Positions 25,056-34,464 of a stretch of 64,000 bases of DNA are shown here, piece by piece. The DNA comes from Billgrantia antri. Lineage in GTDB: Bacteria > Pseudomonadota > Gammaproteobacteria > Pseudomonadales > Halomonadaceae. Position 1 is the stretch's first letter; each line of letters opens with the position of its first letter. Location: the NCBI RefSeq assembly GCF_019430905.1, contig NZ_JAHYCA010000004.1, positions 248,001 through 312,000 on the forward strand. Reading direction: 5' to 3'. Position numbers and translations under genes: made by a program. The notes below the pieces were generated by a model, which saw only the letters and a program-made list of their open reading frames with translations, made no database searches and was not told the DNA's origin.

Positions 25056-26288
25056 ATGGCAACCAGAACGGCGAAAGCGCCCCGGAAGCTCAAACTTTAC
25101 CGTTGGCGCTGGACGGGCAAGGGCCCTGGCGGTCGCCTGGTCAGCGGCGAGGTGGTGGCCGCCGAGAAGTTCGAGGTGGAGCGCGAGCTGGCCAACCAGA
25201 GCATCATCGTCAAGAACGTGCGTCGCAAGGGCGGGCTGACCGGCGGCATGGGCACCATCAAGCCCCGTGACACCATGCTCTTCGCCCGCCAGATGGCCAC
25301 CATGATTCGTGCCGGGGTACCGGTACTGCAGGCCTTTCAGGTGGTCGCCGAAAGCATTCGCAAGCCGGCCATGAGCGCAGTGGTACAGCAGATGATGAAC
25401 GAGGTGGCCGCCGGCTCGAGCTTCTCCCAGGCGCTGCGCAACCATCCGGAACATTTCGATAGCCTGTTCTGCAATCTGGTGGAAGCCGGCGAGAGTTCCG
25501 GCTCGCTTGACCGCATGCTCGACCGTATCGCTACTTACAAGGAGAAGGTGGAGTCGCTGAAGGGTCGGGTGAAGAAGGCACTGTGGTATCCGATCGCTGT
25601 GATCCTGGTGGGGATCGGCGTCACGGCGCTGCTGTTGATCAAGGTCGTGCCCCAGTTCGAGAGCCTGTTCCATGGCTTCGGCGCCGAACTGCCGGCCATG
25701 ACCCGCATGACCATCGCCCTTTCCGAATTCGCCCAGCAGTACTGGCTGTGGGGGCTTGGCGGCCTGATCGCCTTCGTCTACCTGATGCGCCAGGGCATCA
25801 AGCGCTCGCCGGCCTTCGCCTACCGCGTGCATGCATTCCTGCTCAAGGTGCCGGTGCTGGGCGACATCTTCGACAAGTCCGCCGTGGCGCGCTATTCGCG
25901 CACGCTGGCCACCACCTACGGCGCCGGCGTGCCCATGGTGGAAGCGCTGGACATCGCTTCCGGGGCCACCGGCAACCTGGTCTACGAGCGCGCCACGCGA
26001 CAGATCCGTGAGGACGTTTCCACCGGCCAGCAGCTCCACTTCGCGATGCGCCTGACCGAGCGCTTCCCTGCGCTGGCGGTGCAGATGGTCGGTATCGGCG
26101 AGGAGTCCGGCGCGCTGGACGCCATGCTCAACCGGGTGGCCGACTACTACGAGGAGGAGGTCGACAACAAGGTCGACGCCCTCACCTCGCTGCTCGAGCC
26201 GCTGATCATCGTGGTGCTGGGGATCCTGGTCGGCGGCCTGGTGGTCTCCATGTACCTGCCGATCTTCGAGCTGGGCACGGTGCTGTGA
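25056..26288 (+). CDS. pilC: Type IV pilus inner-membrane platform protein
   Basis: The 410-aa protein has two GspF domains (residues ~70-195 and ~275-400) and three hydrophobic segments near ~180, ~225 and ~385. Family motifs include FARQMATMIRAGVPVLQAFQ, LVEAGESSGSLDRMLDRIA and MVGIGEESGALDAMLNRVAD. It connects the PilB motor to the growing pilus base. The N-terminal start MATRTAKAPRKLKLYRWRW is basic. It starts 113 bp after pilB, long enough to hold a secondary promoter, and ends with a 4-bp overlap with pilD. Confidence 0.95.
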   Translation: MATRTAKAPRKLKLYRWRWTGKGPGGRLVSGEVVAAEKFEVERELANQSIIVKNVRRKGGLTGGMGTIKPRDTMLFARQMATMIRAGVPVLQAFQVVAESIRKPAMSAVVQQMMNEVAAGSSFSQALRNHPEHFDSLFCNLVEAGESSGSLDRMLDRIATYKEKVESLKGRVKKALWYPIAVILVGIGVTALLLIKVVPQFESLFHGFGAELPAMTRMTIALSEFAQQYWLWGLGGLIAFVYLMRQGIKRSPAFAYRVHAFLLKVPVLGDIFDKSAVARYSRTLATTYGAGVPMVEALDIASGATGNLVYERATRQIREDVSTGQQLHFAMRLTERFPALAVQMVGIGEESGALDAMLNRVADYYEEEVDNKVDALTSLLEPLIIVVLGILVGGLVVSMYLPIFELGTVL

Positions 26289-27115
26289 GTGTGTTATGGC
26301 TGCTGGCGGTCGTGCTGGGTCTTTGCCTGGGCAGCTTCCTCAACGTGGTGATCGTACGCCTGCCGGTCATGCTGATGCTGGGCTGGCGGGCCGAGGCCCG
26401 CGAGGCGCTGGAGCTGCCCGAGGAGGAAGCCCCTCACTTCAACCTGCTGGTGCCGCGCTCGCTCTGCCCCCAGTGCGAAACGCCCATTGCCTGGCACGAC
26501 AACCTGCCGCTGATCGGCTGGTTCAAGCGCCGTGGTCGCTGCGCTTCCTGCCATGCCCGGATCAGCCCGCAATATCCGCTGGTGGAGCTGGCCGGTGCCG
26601 GCCTGGCGTTGGCCGTGTTGGCGCTCTACGGGGCCACCTGGCAGGGTCTGTTCGTGTTCGGCGCCTGCCTGGCGCTGCTGGCCCTGGCCGTGATCGACCT
26701 GCGCACCCAGCTGCTGCCGGACATGATGACGCTGCCGCTGTTGTGGGCCGGGCTGCTCTACCAGTTGCTGTTCCAGCCCCTGATGCTTTCCAGTGCCGTC
26801 ATCGGTGCGATAGCGGGCTACCTTGCCCTGTGGAGCGTCTACTGGCTGTTCAAGCTGGTGACCGGCAAGGAGGGCATGGGTTACGGCGACTTCAAGCTGC
26901 TGGCGGCCCTGGGCGCCTGGCTCGGCTGGCAGTACCTGCCCATGGTGCTGATCCTTTCTGCGGGCGTGGGCGCCATCGTCGGCATCCTGGTACAGCTCGC
27001 CCTGCCCCGCCTGCGCGGCGCGCCGATGCCGTTCGGCCCCTACCTGGCCGCTGCGGGCTGGATCGCGCTGCTGGTGGGAGAACCGCTGATGGCCGCCTAT
27101 ATCGGCTTCATTTGA
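26285..27115 (+). CDS. pilD: Prepilin peptidase / N-methyltransferase
   Basis: This membrane-embedded aspartyl protease cleaves prepilin leaders and methylates the new N-terminus. The 276-aa protein has the four-Cys zinc motif (CPQCETPIAWHDN ... RGRCASCHARISP), the N-terminal GSFLNVVIVRLP segment, and the two catalytic Asp motifs AVIDLRTQLLPD and GYGDFKLLAALG. The start is GTG, overlapping the pilC stop as GTGA. Its substrates here should be PilA and probably the PilX-like protein. Confidence 0.95.
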   Translation: MSVLWLLAVVLGLCLGSFLNVVIVRLPVMLMLGWRAEAREALELPEEEAPHFNLLVPRSLCPQCETPIAWHDNLPLIGWFKRRGRCASCHARISPQYPLVELAGAGLALAVLALYGATWQGLFVFGACLALLALAVIDLRTQLLPDMMTLPLLWAGLLYQLLFQPLMLSSAVIGAIAGYLALWSVYWLFKLVTGKEGMGYGDFKLLAALGAWLGWQYLPMVLILSAGVGAIVGILVQLALPRLRGAPMPFGPYLAAAGWIALLVGEPLMAAYIGFI

Positions 27116-27134
27116 TAAGCGTGGGAGAGTGACT

Positions 27135-27740
27135 TTGATCGTTGGCGTAACCGGCGGTATCGCTTCCGGCAAGAGCACCGTGGCGCGGGCCTTCGCGACG
27201 CTGGGTGTGCCTTGGGTGGACGCCGACGACGTTGCCCGCGAAGTGGTCGAGCCCGGCGAGCCGGCGCTGGCCGAGATTGCCGCGCGCCATGGCTCGAAGG
27301 TCATTCAGGAGGATGGCTACCTGAACCGCCGCACGCTTCGCGAGATCGTGTTTGCCGAACCCAGCGAACGGCTGTGGCTCGAATCAGTGACCCATCCGCG
27401 TATCCGCCAGAGGATCCTCACCCATCTGGAACGGCTCCAGAGCGAAGGAGCGCCCTACGTGCTGCTGGTCTCACCGCTGCTGTTCGAATCGGGCCAGAGC
27501 GAGATGGTCGATCGCTGCCTGGTGATCGACGTGCCGGAGAGCCTGCAGCTCGCCCGCACCGCCGCCCGTGACGACGTCGACGAAAAGCAGGCCCGCGCCA
27601 TCCTGGCCGCGCAGATGCCGCGCAGCGAACGCCTGGCCCGCGCCGATGACGTGATCGACAACAGCGGCAGCGAGGAAGATCTTGCAGCCCAGGTTGCCGT
27701 ACTCGATCGACGCTATCGAGAGATGACCGGGAGCCGCTAG
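27135..27740 (+). CDS. coaE: Dephospho-CoA kinase
   Basis: The enzyme phosphorylates the 3'-OH of dephospho-CoA, the last step of coenzyme A synthesis. The P-loop GVTGGIASGKST is at the very N-terminus, followed by VDADDVAREVVEPGEPAL and VTHPRIRQRI, both family hallmarks; the product is about 201 aa. I prefer the TTG at 27135 because GGGAG lies seven bases before it; the GTG at 27129 is too close to that box. It lies 20 bp after pilD, the usual place in gammaproteobacteria. Confidence 0.94.
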   Translation: MIVGVTGGIASGKSTVARAFATLGVPWVDADDVAREVVEPGEPALAEIAARHGSKVIQEDGYLNRRTLREIVFAEPSERLWLESVTHPRIRQRILTHLERLQSEGAPYVLLVSPLLFESGQSEMVDRCLVIDVPESLQLARTAARDDVDEKQARAILAAQMPRSERLARADDVIDNSGSEEDLAAQVAVLDRRYREMTGSR

Positions 27741-27773
27741 AATGTTAGCAAAGCCACCAACCGTTTGGGTTTC

Positions 27774-28001
27774 ATGAGCCAACACGACCAACGCCCCCTG
27801 ACCGTCGCCTGTCCGCAATGCCAGAAAAAAGTGGTATGGAGCGAGAAGAACCCTTACCGCCCCTTCTGCAGCGAGCGCTGCAAGCTGATCGACCTGGGCG
27901 CCTGGGCCGACGAATCGCACCGCATCGCCGGTGAGCCGGCACTCGACGAGACCAACATCGACGAGTGGCTGGCCCGCGCCGACCGAGGCGACGATCGGTG
28001 A
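27774..28001 (+). CDS. yacG: DNA gyrase inhibitor / zinc-binding protein YacG
   Basis: The 75-aa protein has a zinc ribbon with two Cys pairs ([10 protein letters not shown] and [11 protein letters not shown]), then the conserved [17 protein letters not shown]. coli YacG binds GyrB and inhibits gyrase. The ATG at 27774 was preferred to an upstream TTG at 27765. The stop overlaps the next gene's GTG start (GTGA, 27998-28001), so yacG and the Tus-like gene are coupled. Confidence 0.93.
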   Translation: MSQHDQRPLTVACPQCQKKVVWSEKNPYRPFCSERCKLIDLGAWADESHRIAGEPALDETNIDEWLARADRGDDR

Positions 28002-28867
28002 GCCTGGCCCCGGCGCCGACCTATCGGCTGCTCGCCGAGCTGGAGGTCGCCTTCGACAGGCTGATCGAGTGTACCGAGTCGCTGCTCGAGGTCTACGCCG
28101 CGTCTCCTGCCGAGGCCTGGGCCTTCCAGGCCGAGGCCAGTACCGATTGGCTGCGCCGCGCGCTGCTCGACTTCTGGTACACCGATGGCCAGGACGGCCG
28201 CGCCACCCGCAGCCATGTCGGCTTGGTGGCCGCCGACGAGCCGCTGCTGACCAAGGTGGCGGAGGTGAACGCGGCGAAGGCAGAGTTCGCCGCCCAGCTC
28301 GCCCACATACGCGACAATCATCCGCCGCTGCTGGCCGAGGCCAAGGCGGTACTGCCGTTCCGCCACCCGCACCTGCACGACCACCTGCGCGGCAGCGGCC
28401 TGGCCCGGCTGCACCTCAAGCAGTGTTGGCGTGCCATTCCGGTGGCCGAGGCGCCGGTCGCCCGGGTACGCCTGGCGTGGTACTCGAGCGGTCGCTCGAT
28501 CAAGCGTCTCACGGTACGCGAGGTGGAGCAGAAGCTGCTGGCGCTGGACAGCGACGCCCCACACGTGCGGATCCAGCTGCGCAAGCTGGCCGCCCTGCCC
28601 TCGAGCGAGCCGCTGGCCCAGGTGCAGAGCCAGGCGCCGTTGATGCGCGCCAACCTGTTCTATTGCGAGCCGCTGGAAGATGGCCGCAGTCGCCGCGCCA
28701 TGAACGTGGCCCTGCCGCTGTTCCTGCCGGCGCCACGCGGCCACCTGCCCGACCACAACCTGCCACCAGCCGCCCCGCCTCAGAGCCGTACTCGGGCACG
28801 TCGCAGCGACGAAAAGCTGGAGGAACATCCCTACCTGCCATCGCTGCGGATCTACCGCTATCGCTGA
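27998..28867 (+). CDS. Tus-like replication terminus site-binding protein
   Basis: The 289-aa product, starting at a GTG coupled to yacG, resembles E. coli Tus (309 aa) by my own recalled alignment. [20 protein letters not shown] aligns with Tus [36 protein letters not shown] aligns with [29 protein letters not shown] aligns with QPIARVWY; and the C-terminal PSLRIYRYR aligns with PRLHLYVAD. Tus binds Ter sites and blocks the replicative helicase from one side. It is not ZapD, which often lies near coaE/yacG, as no ZapD segment is seen. Similarity is moderate, so binding-site specificity may differ from enterobacterial Ter. Confidence 0.7.
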   Translation: MSLAPAPTYRLLAELEVAFDRLIECTESLLEVYAASPAEAWAFQAEASTDWLRRALLDFWYTDGQDGRATRSHVGLVAADEPLLTKVAEVNAAKAEFAAQLAHIRDNHPPLLAEAKAVLPFRHPHLHDHLRGSGLARLHLKQCWRAIPVAEAPVARVRLAWYSSGRSIKRLTVREVEQKLLALDSDAPHVRIQLRKLAALPSSEPLAQVQSQAPLMRANLFYCEPLEDGRSRRAMNVALPLFLPAPRGHLPDHNLPPAAPPQSRTRARRSDEKLEEHPYLPSLRIYRYR

Positions 28868-28896
28868 GTCGCGGTGAATGAGAAAGGCGAGAAAAC

Positions 28897-29640
28897 CTAG
28901 CCTGCCTGTTGGGCCTGGTACTCCAGCTCGCCGGCGACGTCGGAGGGGAGTTTCAGCGCCTTGGCCAGTTGGTCGAGCCAGGCGCGCTCCATGGGATTCT
29001 GTTCGTCGATCACCGCGACGCTGATCAGGTACATCTCGCGCGCCGCCTGGGGCGAATCGGCCTGGCGTGCCAGCGCGTCGGCATCCAGCGGGGCGCTGAG
29101 CTGCTGCTCGACCCAGCGATGCAGTTCATCGTCGGCGCCCAGGGCGTCGATCTGCCCGGCGATCAGTTCACGCTCCTGCGCGTCGATATGGCCATCGGCA
29201 CGGGCGGCCATGATCATGGCCTGAAGGAGCTCCAGGCTGCGGCGCTCCTGCAGTTCGCCTTCCAGCACCTCGACCCGCTCGCCCTCGGCACCGCTTGCCG
29301 CTGCCTGACCGCCTGCGGCCTTGGCCCCCTGAGAGTTCTGCCAGGCTTTCCAGGCCAGCACACCGACCGCCGCGACCGCCCCATACTTGAGCGCCTTGCC
29401 GCCGAGCTTGCGCCCGCGCTTCGACCCGACCAGCAGCCCCATGGCGCCGCCGCCCAGCAGGCTCTTCACGTCCAGGCCACTGCCGCCACTCGATGACTGG
29501 CCCGCTGCACTGCCGCCTCCCAGCTGGCGAGTCAGGCCCTCGAGCATGCCTTTGACGTCCACACCGCCGTGCTTTTGACCGCCATGCTGCTGACCACCGG
29601 CCTGCTGCATGAGCTGCTGCAAGATCTTGCTGGCATTCAT
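28897..29640 (-). CDS. YebE-like DUF533 / TerB-fold protein
   Basis: The 247-aa protein has a Gln/Gly/His-rich N-terminus (QQLMQQAGGQQHGGQKHGG), a membrane segment (~88-100, GAVAAVGVLAWKAW) preceded by LLGGGAMGLLVGSKRGRKLG, and a C-terminal TerB-like helical domain (ELLQAMIMAARADGHIDAQE). This is the DUF533/YebE arrangement of an inner-membrane stress protein; its molecular role is unknown. It is convergent with the Tus-like gene, with only 29 bp between the stop codons, and is followed on the minus strand by nothing on the same transcript. Confidence 0.88.
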   Translation of the reverse strand: MNASKILQQLMQQAGGQQHGGQKHGGVDVKGMLEGLTRQLGGGSAAGQSSSGGSGLDVKSLLGGGAMGLLVGSKRGRKLGGKALKYGAVAAVGVLAWKAWQNSQGAKAAGGQAAASGAEGERVEVLEGELQERRSLELLQAMIMAARADGHIDAQERELIAGQIDALGADDELHRWVEQQLSAPLDADALARQADSPQAAREMYLISVAVIDEQNPMERAWLDQLAKALKLPSDVAGELEYQAQQAG

Positions 29641-29670
29641 CGACGTTGCTCCATGAAAGAGGAATCGGTA

Positions 29671-30270
29671 TCAGACAGGGCCTGAGGAAGCATACCACTC
29701 CAGCGCCTGCTCCATGCGGTCGTAGCCCCAGAAGGGTTCATCGCCAGCCATGAAGAAGGGGGCGCCGAAGATGCCCAGCGCCTGGGCGCGGGCCGTGGCG
29801 TCACGCAGCGCCTGCTTGGCCTCGGGACATTGCCCCTCCTCCAGCAGCGCCGCGGCGTCGAGCTTGAGTTCGGCCAGGCAGTTGGCAATGACGCCGGTGT
29901 CGGCAATGTCCTCGTCGTGCTCGAAGTTGGCGCGGTAGACGCTGCGCACGAACGCCGGCACCCACGGCTCGTCGGCGTGCCAGTTGGCGATGCGCGCCGC
30001 CAGCAGACCACTGCGCGGAAACTGCGAGGGGCGCCGGAAGCGGATACCGTCGCGGTCGCACACGCGCTCGATGTCTCGCCACATGTAGCGCCCCTTGGCC
30101 GGGAACAGCTTGAAAGGCGTGTCGTTCCAGCCCTGGGCCTGGAAGATCGGCCCGAGCAGGAACGGCTGCCAGCGCACCTTGATGCCCCGCTCGGCAGCCT
30201 TGTGCTCGATCTGCATGGCAGCGGGATAGGAGTAAGTACTGGCGAATTCGAACCAGAAGGTAAAAGACAT
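29671..30270 (-). CDS. 2-hydroxychromene-2-carboxylate isomerase family (DsbA-like) protein
   Basis: The 199-aa thioredoxin-fold protein starts MSFTFWFEFASTYSYPAAMQ; the Ser of FASTYSYP matches the catalytic glutathione-activating Ser of kappa-class GSTs. Other family features are VRWQPFLLGPIFQAQGWN and GIFGAPFFMAGDEPFWGYDR. Members isomerise 2-hydroxychromene-2-carboxylate during naphthalene breakdown, but many family members have no known substrate and there are no aromatic catabolic genes nearby. It probably shares a minus-strand transcript with the DUF533 gene 30 bp downstream. Confidence 0.88.
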   Translation of the reverse strand: MSFTFWFEFASTYSYPAAMQIEHKAAERGIKVRWQPFLLGPIFQAQGWNDTPFKLFPAKGRYMWRDIERVCDRDGIRFRRPSQFPRSGLLAARIANWHADEPWVPAFVRSVYRANFEHDEDIADTGVIANCLAELKLDAAALLEEGQCPEAKQALRDATARAQALGIFGAPFFMAGDEPFWGYDRMEQALEWYASSGPV

Positions 30271-30406
30271 GGCGGCTCCTCGTGTCTGGCTAAAGAGTCG
30301 TTCGCTTTAGCTACCGGTGCAAGCCCGCAGTCTCCTTGATCGGCATCATGCACGCCTTCCACGACTCCTCCATACTGAGCTGTATTAGCGCTGAGGAGAA
30401 TGCTTG

Positions 30407-32848
30407 GTGAAAGCCCTGGACGTAACGCAGGTTTACCGCGCCTGCCCCGAGGAAGCCTTCGATTTCGACGTGACCAGCGAGCTCGAGTCGCTGGACATGC
30501 TGAGCGGCCATGCCCGCGCCCGCGATGCACTGGACTTCGGCACCTCCATGCGCAGCGACGGCTTCAATCTCTACGTGCTGGGCCACCCCGGCCACGGCAA
30601 GCATCAGCTGGTGGGCCGCTTTCTCGCCGAGCGCTCGCGCGAAGAGCCCACCCCGCCGGATATCGCTTATCGCTACAACTTCGATGATCACACGCAGCCA
30701 CTGCACTTGCTGCTACCCACCGGCATGGGTCGGGTGTTGCGGGCCGATCTCGAGCAGCTGACCGAGGAGCTACGCTCGGCCATACCCGCCGTGTTCGAAG
30801 GCGACGAATACCAGAATCGCCTGCAGGAGCTGAAGCAGGCCATGGGAGAACGCCAGCGTGACGCCATCGAGGCGGTACGCCGCGAGGCACGCGAGCATGA
30901 CATCCTGCTTCTTTCCACGCCCAACGGCTTCACCTTCGCTCCGGCGGGCGAGGATGACAGGATGATGCCGCCGGAGGAATACGAGAAGCTCGACAAGGAC
31001 GACCGCGAACGGATCGAAGGCACGGTGCAGGTATTGCAGAAGAAACTCGCCAAGGCCATTCGCCACATGCCGCGCCTGGCGAAGCAGCTGCGCGAGCAGA
31101 TCAGCACGTTGAACGGCGAGATGCTGCAAGCCGTCATCGACGCACCGCTGGCCGAGCTGGAGGAGCGCTACGCCGATCATGGCGGCGTGCTGGATCACCT
31201 CAGGGCGCTGCGCGAGGCCATGCTACTGCATGTCGACTCGTTCATCGCCGACGAGCCCGAGATGCCACCGGAGGCGATCTTCAACCGCTTCCAGATCAAC
31301 CTGCTGGTCGACCATACCGGTTGCGAAGGCGCTCCAGTGGTCTACCTCGACCTGCCGACTCATCAGCACCTGGTCGGGCGCATCGAGCACCACGTTCACA
31401 ACGGCACCTTGCTGACCGACTACTCGCTGATTCGTGCCGGCGGACTGCACCGTGCCAATGGGGGGTACCTGGTCGTGGATGTGCGCGCCATGCTGATGCA
31501 CGCTGGCGCCTGGGAGACTCTCAAGCGAGTGCTTCGCGCCGGCGAGATCCGCACCGAGTCGCTGGAGCAGGCCTATGGCCTGATAAGCACCACCACGCTG
31601 GAGCCCGAACCGATACCGCTCGATCTCAAGGTGGTACTGCTCGGCGAGCGGCTGTTCTACTACCTGCTGTGCGAGCACGATCCCGACTTCCTCGAGCTGT
31701 TTAAGGTGCAGGCAGACCTGGAAGACGAACTCGACCGCAATCACGGCAACCAGCCGCTCTACGCCCGCATGGTGGCTACCCTGGCGCGGGAGTCGGCGCT
31801 GCGCCCGCTGGACCGCAGCGGCGTGGCGGCAGTGATCGAGCGCGCCAGCCGCCTGGCCGACGATCAGGGCAAGCTTACCGCCCGCCACCGGGCCCTGAGC
31901 GACCTGTTGGAGGAGGCCGACCACTGGGCCGAGCGCGCTGACGCCAAGGTGATCTCGCGAACCCACGTCGAAAAGGCAGTCGCGCAGCAGCTGTGGCGCG
32001 CCAGCCGCATTCACGAGCGCAGTCACGAAGCGATTGCCCGCGGCACCGTGGCGATCCAGCTCGAGGGCGTGGTGGTCGGCCAGGTCAATGGCCTCTCGGT
32101 GATGAGCCTGGGTGATTATGCCTTCGGCCAGCCGACACGCATCACGGCCACCGCCCGGCCAGGGCCTGGCCAGGTGGTCGATATCGAGCGCGAAGCACGC
32201 CTGGGCGGGCGCATCCACTCCAAGGCGGTGATGATCCTGTCGCGCTGCCTGGCCAGCCGCTTTGCCCCGGATACGCCGCTCTCGCTCTCCGCCAGCCTGG
32301 CCTTCGAGCAGTCCTACGGCGGTATCGAAGGTGACAGCGCCTCGGTGGCCGAAGCCTGCGTGCTGATCTCGGCCATCGCCGGAGTCGGCATCGACCAGCG
32401 CCTGGCAGTGACCGGCTCCATCGATCAGCACGGCCGCGTTCAGGCCGTGGGCGGGGTCAACGAGAAGATCGAGGGTTTCTTCGACATCTGCCAGGCACGC
32501 GGCGGGGTGCAGGGTCACGGGGTGCTGCTGCCCGCCACCAACGTGGAACACCTGATGCTCAAGCGTGAGGTGCGCGATGCCATCGCCGCCGGCGATTTCC
32601 GCGTCTATGCCATCGAGCAGTTGGACCAGGCGCTGGAGTTGCTGACCGGATTGCCCCCCGGCGAGCGGGATGAAGAAGGCCGCTACCCGGCCGGGAGCCT
32701 GAACGGCCGGGTCGTCGAGCGCCTGGAAGCCTTCCAACAGGCCGTGAAGAAGAGCAAGGGCAAGGAGAGCGGCAAAGAGAACGACCCGCAGGACGGCCAG
32801 GCAAGCGATGACGACGGGACCGACGAGGAGCGCAACGATGACCAGTGA
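30407..32848 (+). CDS. Lon-like (LonB/AsrA-type) ATP-dependent protease
   Basis: The ~813-aa protein combines an N-terminal AAA-like region with a degenerate P-loop (VLGHPGHGKHQLVGRF, ~58-66, His in place of Ser/Thr), a coiled coil (~130-230) and a C-terminal Lon protease domain. The catalytic Ser is in GGIEGDSASVAEAC (~644) and the Lys in GGVNEKIEGFFD (~687), the Lon Ser-Lys dyad. The acidic tail (GKENDPQDGQASDDDGTDEE) is unusual. The start is GTG at 30407 with GAGGAG eight bases before; TTG at 30404 is possible. It resembles the pseudomonad AsrA group. It overlaps the universal stress gene by 11 bp. Confidence 0.88.
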   Translation: MKALDVTQVYRACPEEAFDFDVTSELESLDMLSGHARARDALDFGTSMRSDGFNLYVLGHPGHGKHQLVGRFLAERSREEPTPPDIAYRYNFDDHTQPLHLLLPTGMGRVLRADLEQLTEELRSAIPAVFEGDEYQNRLQELKQAMGERQRDAIEAVRREAREHDILLLSTPNGFTFAPAGEDDRMMPPEEYEKLDKDDRERIEGTVQVLQKKLAKAIRHMPRLAKQLREQISTLNGEMLQAVIDAPLAELEERYADHGGVLDHLRALREAMLLHVDSFIADEPEMPPEAIFNRFQINLLVDHTGCEGAPVVYLDLPTHQHLVGRIEHHVHNGTLLTDYSLIRAGGLHRANGGYLVVDVRAMLMHAGAWETLKRVLRAGEIRTESLEQAYGLISTTTLEPEPIPLDLKVVLLGERLFYYLLCEHDPDFLELFKVQADLEDELDRNHGNQPLYARMVATLARESALRPLDRSGVAAVIERASRLADDQGKLTARHRALSDLLEEADHWAERADAKVISRTHVEKAVAQQLWRASRIHERSHEAIARGTVAIQLEGVVVGQVNGLSVMSLGDYAFGQPTRITATARPGPGQVVDIEREARLGGRIHSKAVMILSRCLASRFAPDTPLSLSASLAFEQSYGGIEGDSASVAEACVLISAIAGVGIDQRLAVTGSIDQHGRVQAVGGVNEKIEGFFDICQARGGVQGHGVLLPATNVEHLMLKREVRDAIAAGDFRVYAIEQLDQALELLTGLPPGERDEEGRYPAGSLNGRVVERLEAFQQAVKKSKGKESGKENDPQDGQASDDDGTDEERNDDQ

Positions 32849-33626
32849 CGACGCGCCGCAGGGCGGCGCTGCACCACCAGCGAGCCTGGACGTGGTACGA
32901 GTGCTCGCGCTGCTCGACGCCTCCCGCCACAGCCTGGCGGCCCTCGCGGCGGCGGTGGAGCTGGCCAGCCAGCGTCACGCCGAGCTGGTGGCGCTCTACG
33001 TCGAGGATCTGGACCTGCTGCACTGCGCCGCCTTCCCCTTCTCTTGCGAGATCGGCGCTCAGTCGGGGCTGACGCGCCCGCTCACGCCTGCCGCATTGGA
33101 AGCCAGCATCGCCCACCAGCTACAGCGCGTGCAGCAGGCCCTTGCCGCCGCAGTGGCCGGGCGCGACCTGCGCCATCGGCTCGAGATCAGCCGAGGACGG
33201 GTTGCCGCCGAGGCGCTGACCAAATCGGGGCCGGATGACGTGCTGGTACTCGGCAAGAGCGGCACCACGGAGCGCTGGGGAAAGCGGCTCGGCTCCACCA
33301 GTCGCCGCCTTATTCTCGAAGCCCCGTGCAGTGTGCTGCTGTGGGACGAGTCGCACCCCTACAGACGCGGCCCGCTGCGCTGGCTGGCAGCAGGCGAGTC
33401 GAGCCCAGCGCAGGCCGGAGGCGCGCCATCGTTACCAGCATGGCTGGCATCGCTGTTCGACGGCGCCTCGCCCCTGCCGCTGCAACATGCCGGAGAGCTG
33501 GAACGAACTCTCGACCGCGCCAACGCCGGTGGGTTGCTACTGCACCGAGGTGAGCTGGAAGGCCTGCTAGCGGAGGATGAGCAGCTGATTGCGCGGGTGC
33601 CGCTGCCGATCCTGATCATTCCGTAG
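32838..33626 (+). CDS. Universal stress protein family
   Basis: The 262-aa product starts MTSDDAPQGGAAPP and has a UspA-like domain (VVRVLALLDASRHSLAALAA through VLVLGKSGTTERW and ILEAPCSVLLWDE), followed by a second, weaker segment. The ATG lies 11 bp inside the Lon-like gene, with GAGGAG just before it, so expression is coupled. Pairing with an ATP-dependent protease suggests a role in stress handling or nucleotide sensing. The exact function is unknown. Confidence 0.85.
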   Translation: MTSDDAPQGGAAPPASLDVVRVLALLDASRHSLAALAAAVELASQRHAELVALYVEDLDLLHCAAFPFSCEIGAQSGLTRPLTPAALEASIAHQLQRVQQALAAAVAGRDLRHRLEISRGRVAAEALTKSGPDDVLVLGKSGTTERWGKRLGSTSRRLILEAPCSVLLWDESHPYRRGPLRWLAAGESSPAQAGGAPSLPAWLASLFDGASPLPLQHAGELERTLDRANAGGLLLHRGELEGLLAEDEQLIARVPLPILIIP

Positions 33627-33645
33627 GCAGCCTGCCTGATGCCAC

Positions 33646-33897
33646 TCAGGCGTCAAGCTGCCCTTCCTGGCGGGATGTCGCCAAGGGCTGGGGTGGGGCC
33701 GGGCCATCCGGTGTTTCCAGAGGCGGCTGTTTCAGCCGCGGCATGGCGGCGACGCGCCGATCGATATAATGGAGGAGGACCAGCTGAGCCACTAGCACCG
33801 CAAGGCACCACATCAGCCCTATCAACACGACGGCATTCCTCAATGAGACCGACGCGGCCTCGTTGAACCGAGTGTATTCCTTGCCGTGACGGACCAA
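33646..33897 (-). CDS. Small single-pass membrane protein (uncertain)
   Basis: This 83-aa open frame has one strong hydrophobic helix (AVVLIGLMWCLAVLVAQLVL) followed by a charged, Pro-rich tail ending SRQEGQLDA. The first codon would be TTG without a clear ribosome-binding site, so a shorter start is possible. No family is recognised. The protein-like layout is the only support. Confidence 0.4.
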   Translation of the reverse strand: MVRHGKEYTRFNEAASVSLRNAVVLIGLMWCLAVLVAQLVLLHYIDRRVAAMPRLKQPPLETPDGPAPPQPLATSRQEGQLDA

Positions 33898-33922
33898 CAG
33901 AGAGGGCGGCGATCAAATTTTG

Positions 33923-34333
33923 CTATAGCCTGGCTTCGACGCGCTCGAGAATCTGCCGACTTACCTTGTTGACCAGCGGCTTGGCGGCCTTGGTAACGGC
34001 CTTTTCGACCAGCCGGTTGCGTATGGCATAGGTCAGGGTGAAGAAGACCTCGGTGCCCGCCTCGACCGGGCTGAGCCGGTAACAGCCCTGGTTATGTACG
34101 CCATCCACCGACTCCCAGGCCAGCACTTCGGGCGGTCGGTTCTCGGTAATGGCAACATCGAAGGTCCAATCCATGCCCACGGCGTGTACGTGCCAGCGGT
34201 AGCGTTCGCCGCCAAGCGGCTCGATCGCCTTGATCAGGTCGGAATAGTCGGCGAAGTCCTCGACCCGCTCCAAGAGGGCAAAGACCCGCTCCGGTGGGGC
34301 CTTGAGAATTGCGCTATGTTCGATAGTGGCCAT
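33923..34333 (-). CDS. SRPBCC/Coq10-type lipid-binding protein
   Basis: The 136-aa product ([20 protein letters not shown]) has a START-like fold pattern: [41 protein letters not shown] and [20 protein letters not shown]. Relatives include Coq10-like quinone-binding proteins and polyketide cyclase/dehydrase-like proteins; the specific ligand is not evident. The ATG at 34333 follows AGGGA; a much longer open frame to 34474 would overlap rimO's promoter and is unlikely. It is divergent from rimO, separated by 131 bp. Confidence 0.83.
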   Translation of the reverse strand: MATIEHSAILKAPPERVFALLERVEDFADYSDLIKAIEPLGGERYRWHVHAVGMDWTFDVAITENRPPEVLAWESVDGVHNQGCYRLSPVEAGTEVFFTLTYAIRNRLVEKAVTKAAKPLVNKVSRQILERVEARL

Positions 34334-34464
34334 GCGGTTCCCTATGCTGCAGTACGACGCTAAAATGCTCCACCTTCTGCAGGGTACCCATCCTGCCCGA
34401 CACCGGCTATCGCAAATATGAAATATTCGTTGCGTCAGCCCAGTTTTTTCCAAGAGGTTCAGCA

